A stretch of DNA of 64,000 nucleotides from Pyxidicoccus sp. MSG2 (GTDB lineage: Bacteria; Myxococcota; Myxococcia; Myxococcales; Myxococcaceae), in NCBI RefSeq assembly GCF_026626705.1, contig NZ_JAPNKC010000001.1, positions 3,844,001-3,908,000 of the forward strand, given 5' to 3'. Each line of letters opens with the position of its first letter. The stretch's first letter is position 1. Below, in pieces: positions 63,548-64,000 of the stretch. The position numbers and the translations under genes are program-made. The notes beneath the pieces are model-generated. The model made no database searches, was not told where the DNA came from, and was given only the letters and a program-made list of their open reading frames with translations.

Positions 63548-64000
63548 TCAGGTGCCGAGGCGCCCCACCAGCGCGCCTCGCACCGACTGGGCGATGACGC
63601 GCGCGTTGGCGGAGAGTTCCTCGGGCAGCCAGTAGTAGAGGACCTTGCCGTCGGTCTCCACCTTCGAGCGAAGGAAGGTCAGGCCGCCCGTCCCGGCGCG
63701 CTCGGGGCTCTTCGGGAAGCACCGTCCGCACAGACACGGCAGCTTCGGCTGCGTCTCGTGCGAGGTGAGGTTGGTGGGGCCGCCTCCGGTGTCCTCACCG
63801 CCCGCGGTCTGGAGCAGCAGCGCGGCGTCCGCGGCGGAGAGGGCCCGAGGCGTCTGCAGTGACATGCCCAGCGCGCCCTTCGCGGCCTGGATGCCCTTGC
63901 CGGACTCGAAGCGAATCTTCGGGATGAGCGAGGTGACGTCGGTGATGGGCACGGTGTTGGGACGGGAGCGCCAGCCCTCGGCGTCGGACTTGAGCCCTTC
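63548..64000 (-). CDS. Uncharacterised protein with a CxCxxC cluster, N-terminus missing
   Basis: The minus-strand frame is open from the right edge of the window to a TGA at 63548, so at least 150 codons of a longer protein are present; a GTG at 63952 is in frame but reading continues through it. The fragment contains LPCLCGRCFPK, a possible metal- or disulfide-forming cluster, then a beta-rich stretch (GGLTFLRSKVETDGKVLYYWLP) and a helical C-terminus. Function is not recognised. Confidence 0.6.
   Translation of the reverse strand, partial: EGLKSDAEGWRSRPNTVPITDVTSLIPKIRFESGKGIQAAKGALGMSLQTPRALSAADAALLLQTAGGEDTGGGPTNLTSHETQPKLPCLCGRCFPKSPERAGTGGLTFLRSKVETDGKVLYYWLPEELSANARVIAQSVRGALVGRLGT

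Overview
The window looks like chromosomal DNA of a myxobacterium of the family Myxococcaceae (Myxococcus, Pyxidicoccus or Corallococcus type). Base composition is very GC-rich. There are many hybrid histidine and Ser/Thr kinases, several lipoproteins, and a light-type carotenoid operon that ends in two MerR/B12 regulators, as in the Myxococcus carB-carA locus. No tRNA, rRNA, CRISPR array, insertion sequence or phage gene was seen.

Layout. 1-10.5 kb holds mixed genes: a partial DUF3396 protein, a histidine kinase, a cysteine dioxygenase divergent from a YdhS-like flavoprotein, an alpha/beta hydrolase, a 2-keto-4-pentenoate hydratase/4-oxalocrotonate decarboxylase, a small beta-barrel protein, an SDR and a UDP-sugar pyrophosphorylase. 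10.5-20.2 kb is a signalling block: a GAF/PAS histidine kinase, an ECF41-type sigma factor divergent from a carboxymuconolactone decarboxylase-family gene, a 1674-residue Ser/Thr-kinase-like/ATPase/histidine kinase fusion, and an NmrA-like reductase. 20.5-27.3 kb is a tightly coupled kynurenine (tryptophan) catabolic operon. 27.4-36.2 kb contains a secreted glycosidase-like lipoprotein, an alpha/beta hydrolase that could supply the missing kynurenine formamidase, glutamine synthetase, an APC permease and a tandem pair of lipoproteins.

36.2-48.1 kb is the most interesting part. A four-gene run (secreted protein, coiled-coil membrane protein, FHA/sigma-54 activator, giant Ser/Thr kinase with nSTAND and FGE-sulfatase domains) is preceded by two 15-bp palindromes and a sigma-54-type promoter. 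The lipoprotein gene just downstream has the same arrangement: two CGGCAA-N3-TTGCCG palindromes exactly 34 bp apart, then a sigma-54-like promoter. I read this as a self-contained kinase, FHA-activator and sigma-54 circuit. The kinase carries an insertion of about 200 residues, with 25-residue repeats, inside its activation segment.

48.1-59.8 kb is the carotenoid operon on the minus strand. It runs crtE, crtI, crtB, a class II HMG-CoA reductase, crtD-like, crtC, glycosyltransferase, crtYc, crtYd, acyltransferase, carA, carH, and most genes overlap by 4 nt. A palindrome upstream of crtE is a likely CarA/CarH operator. 59.9-64 kb holds a redoxin-like protein, a TIGR01777 epimerase, an esterase and two uncharacterised proteins, the last cut by the window edge.
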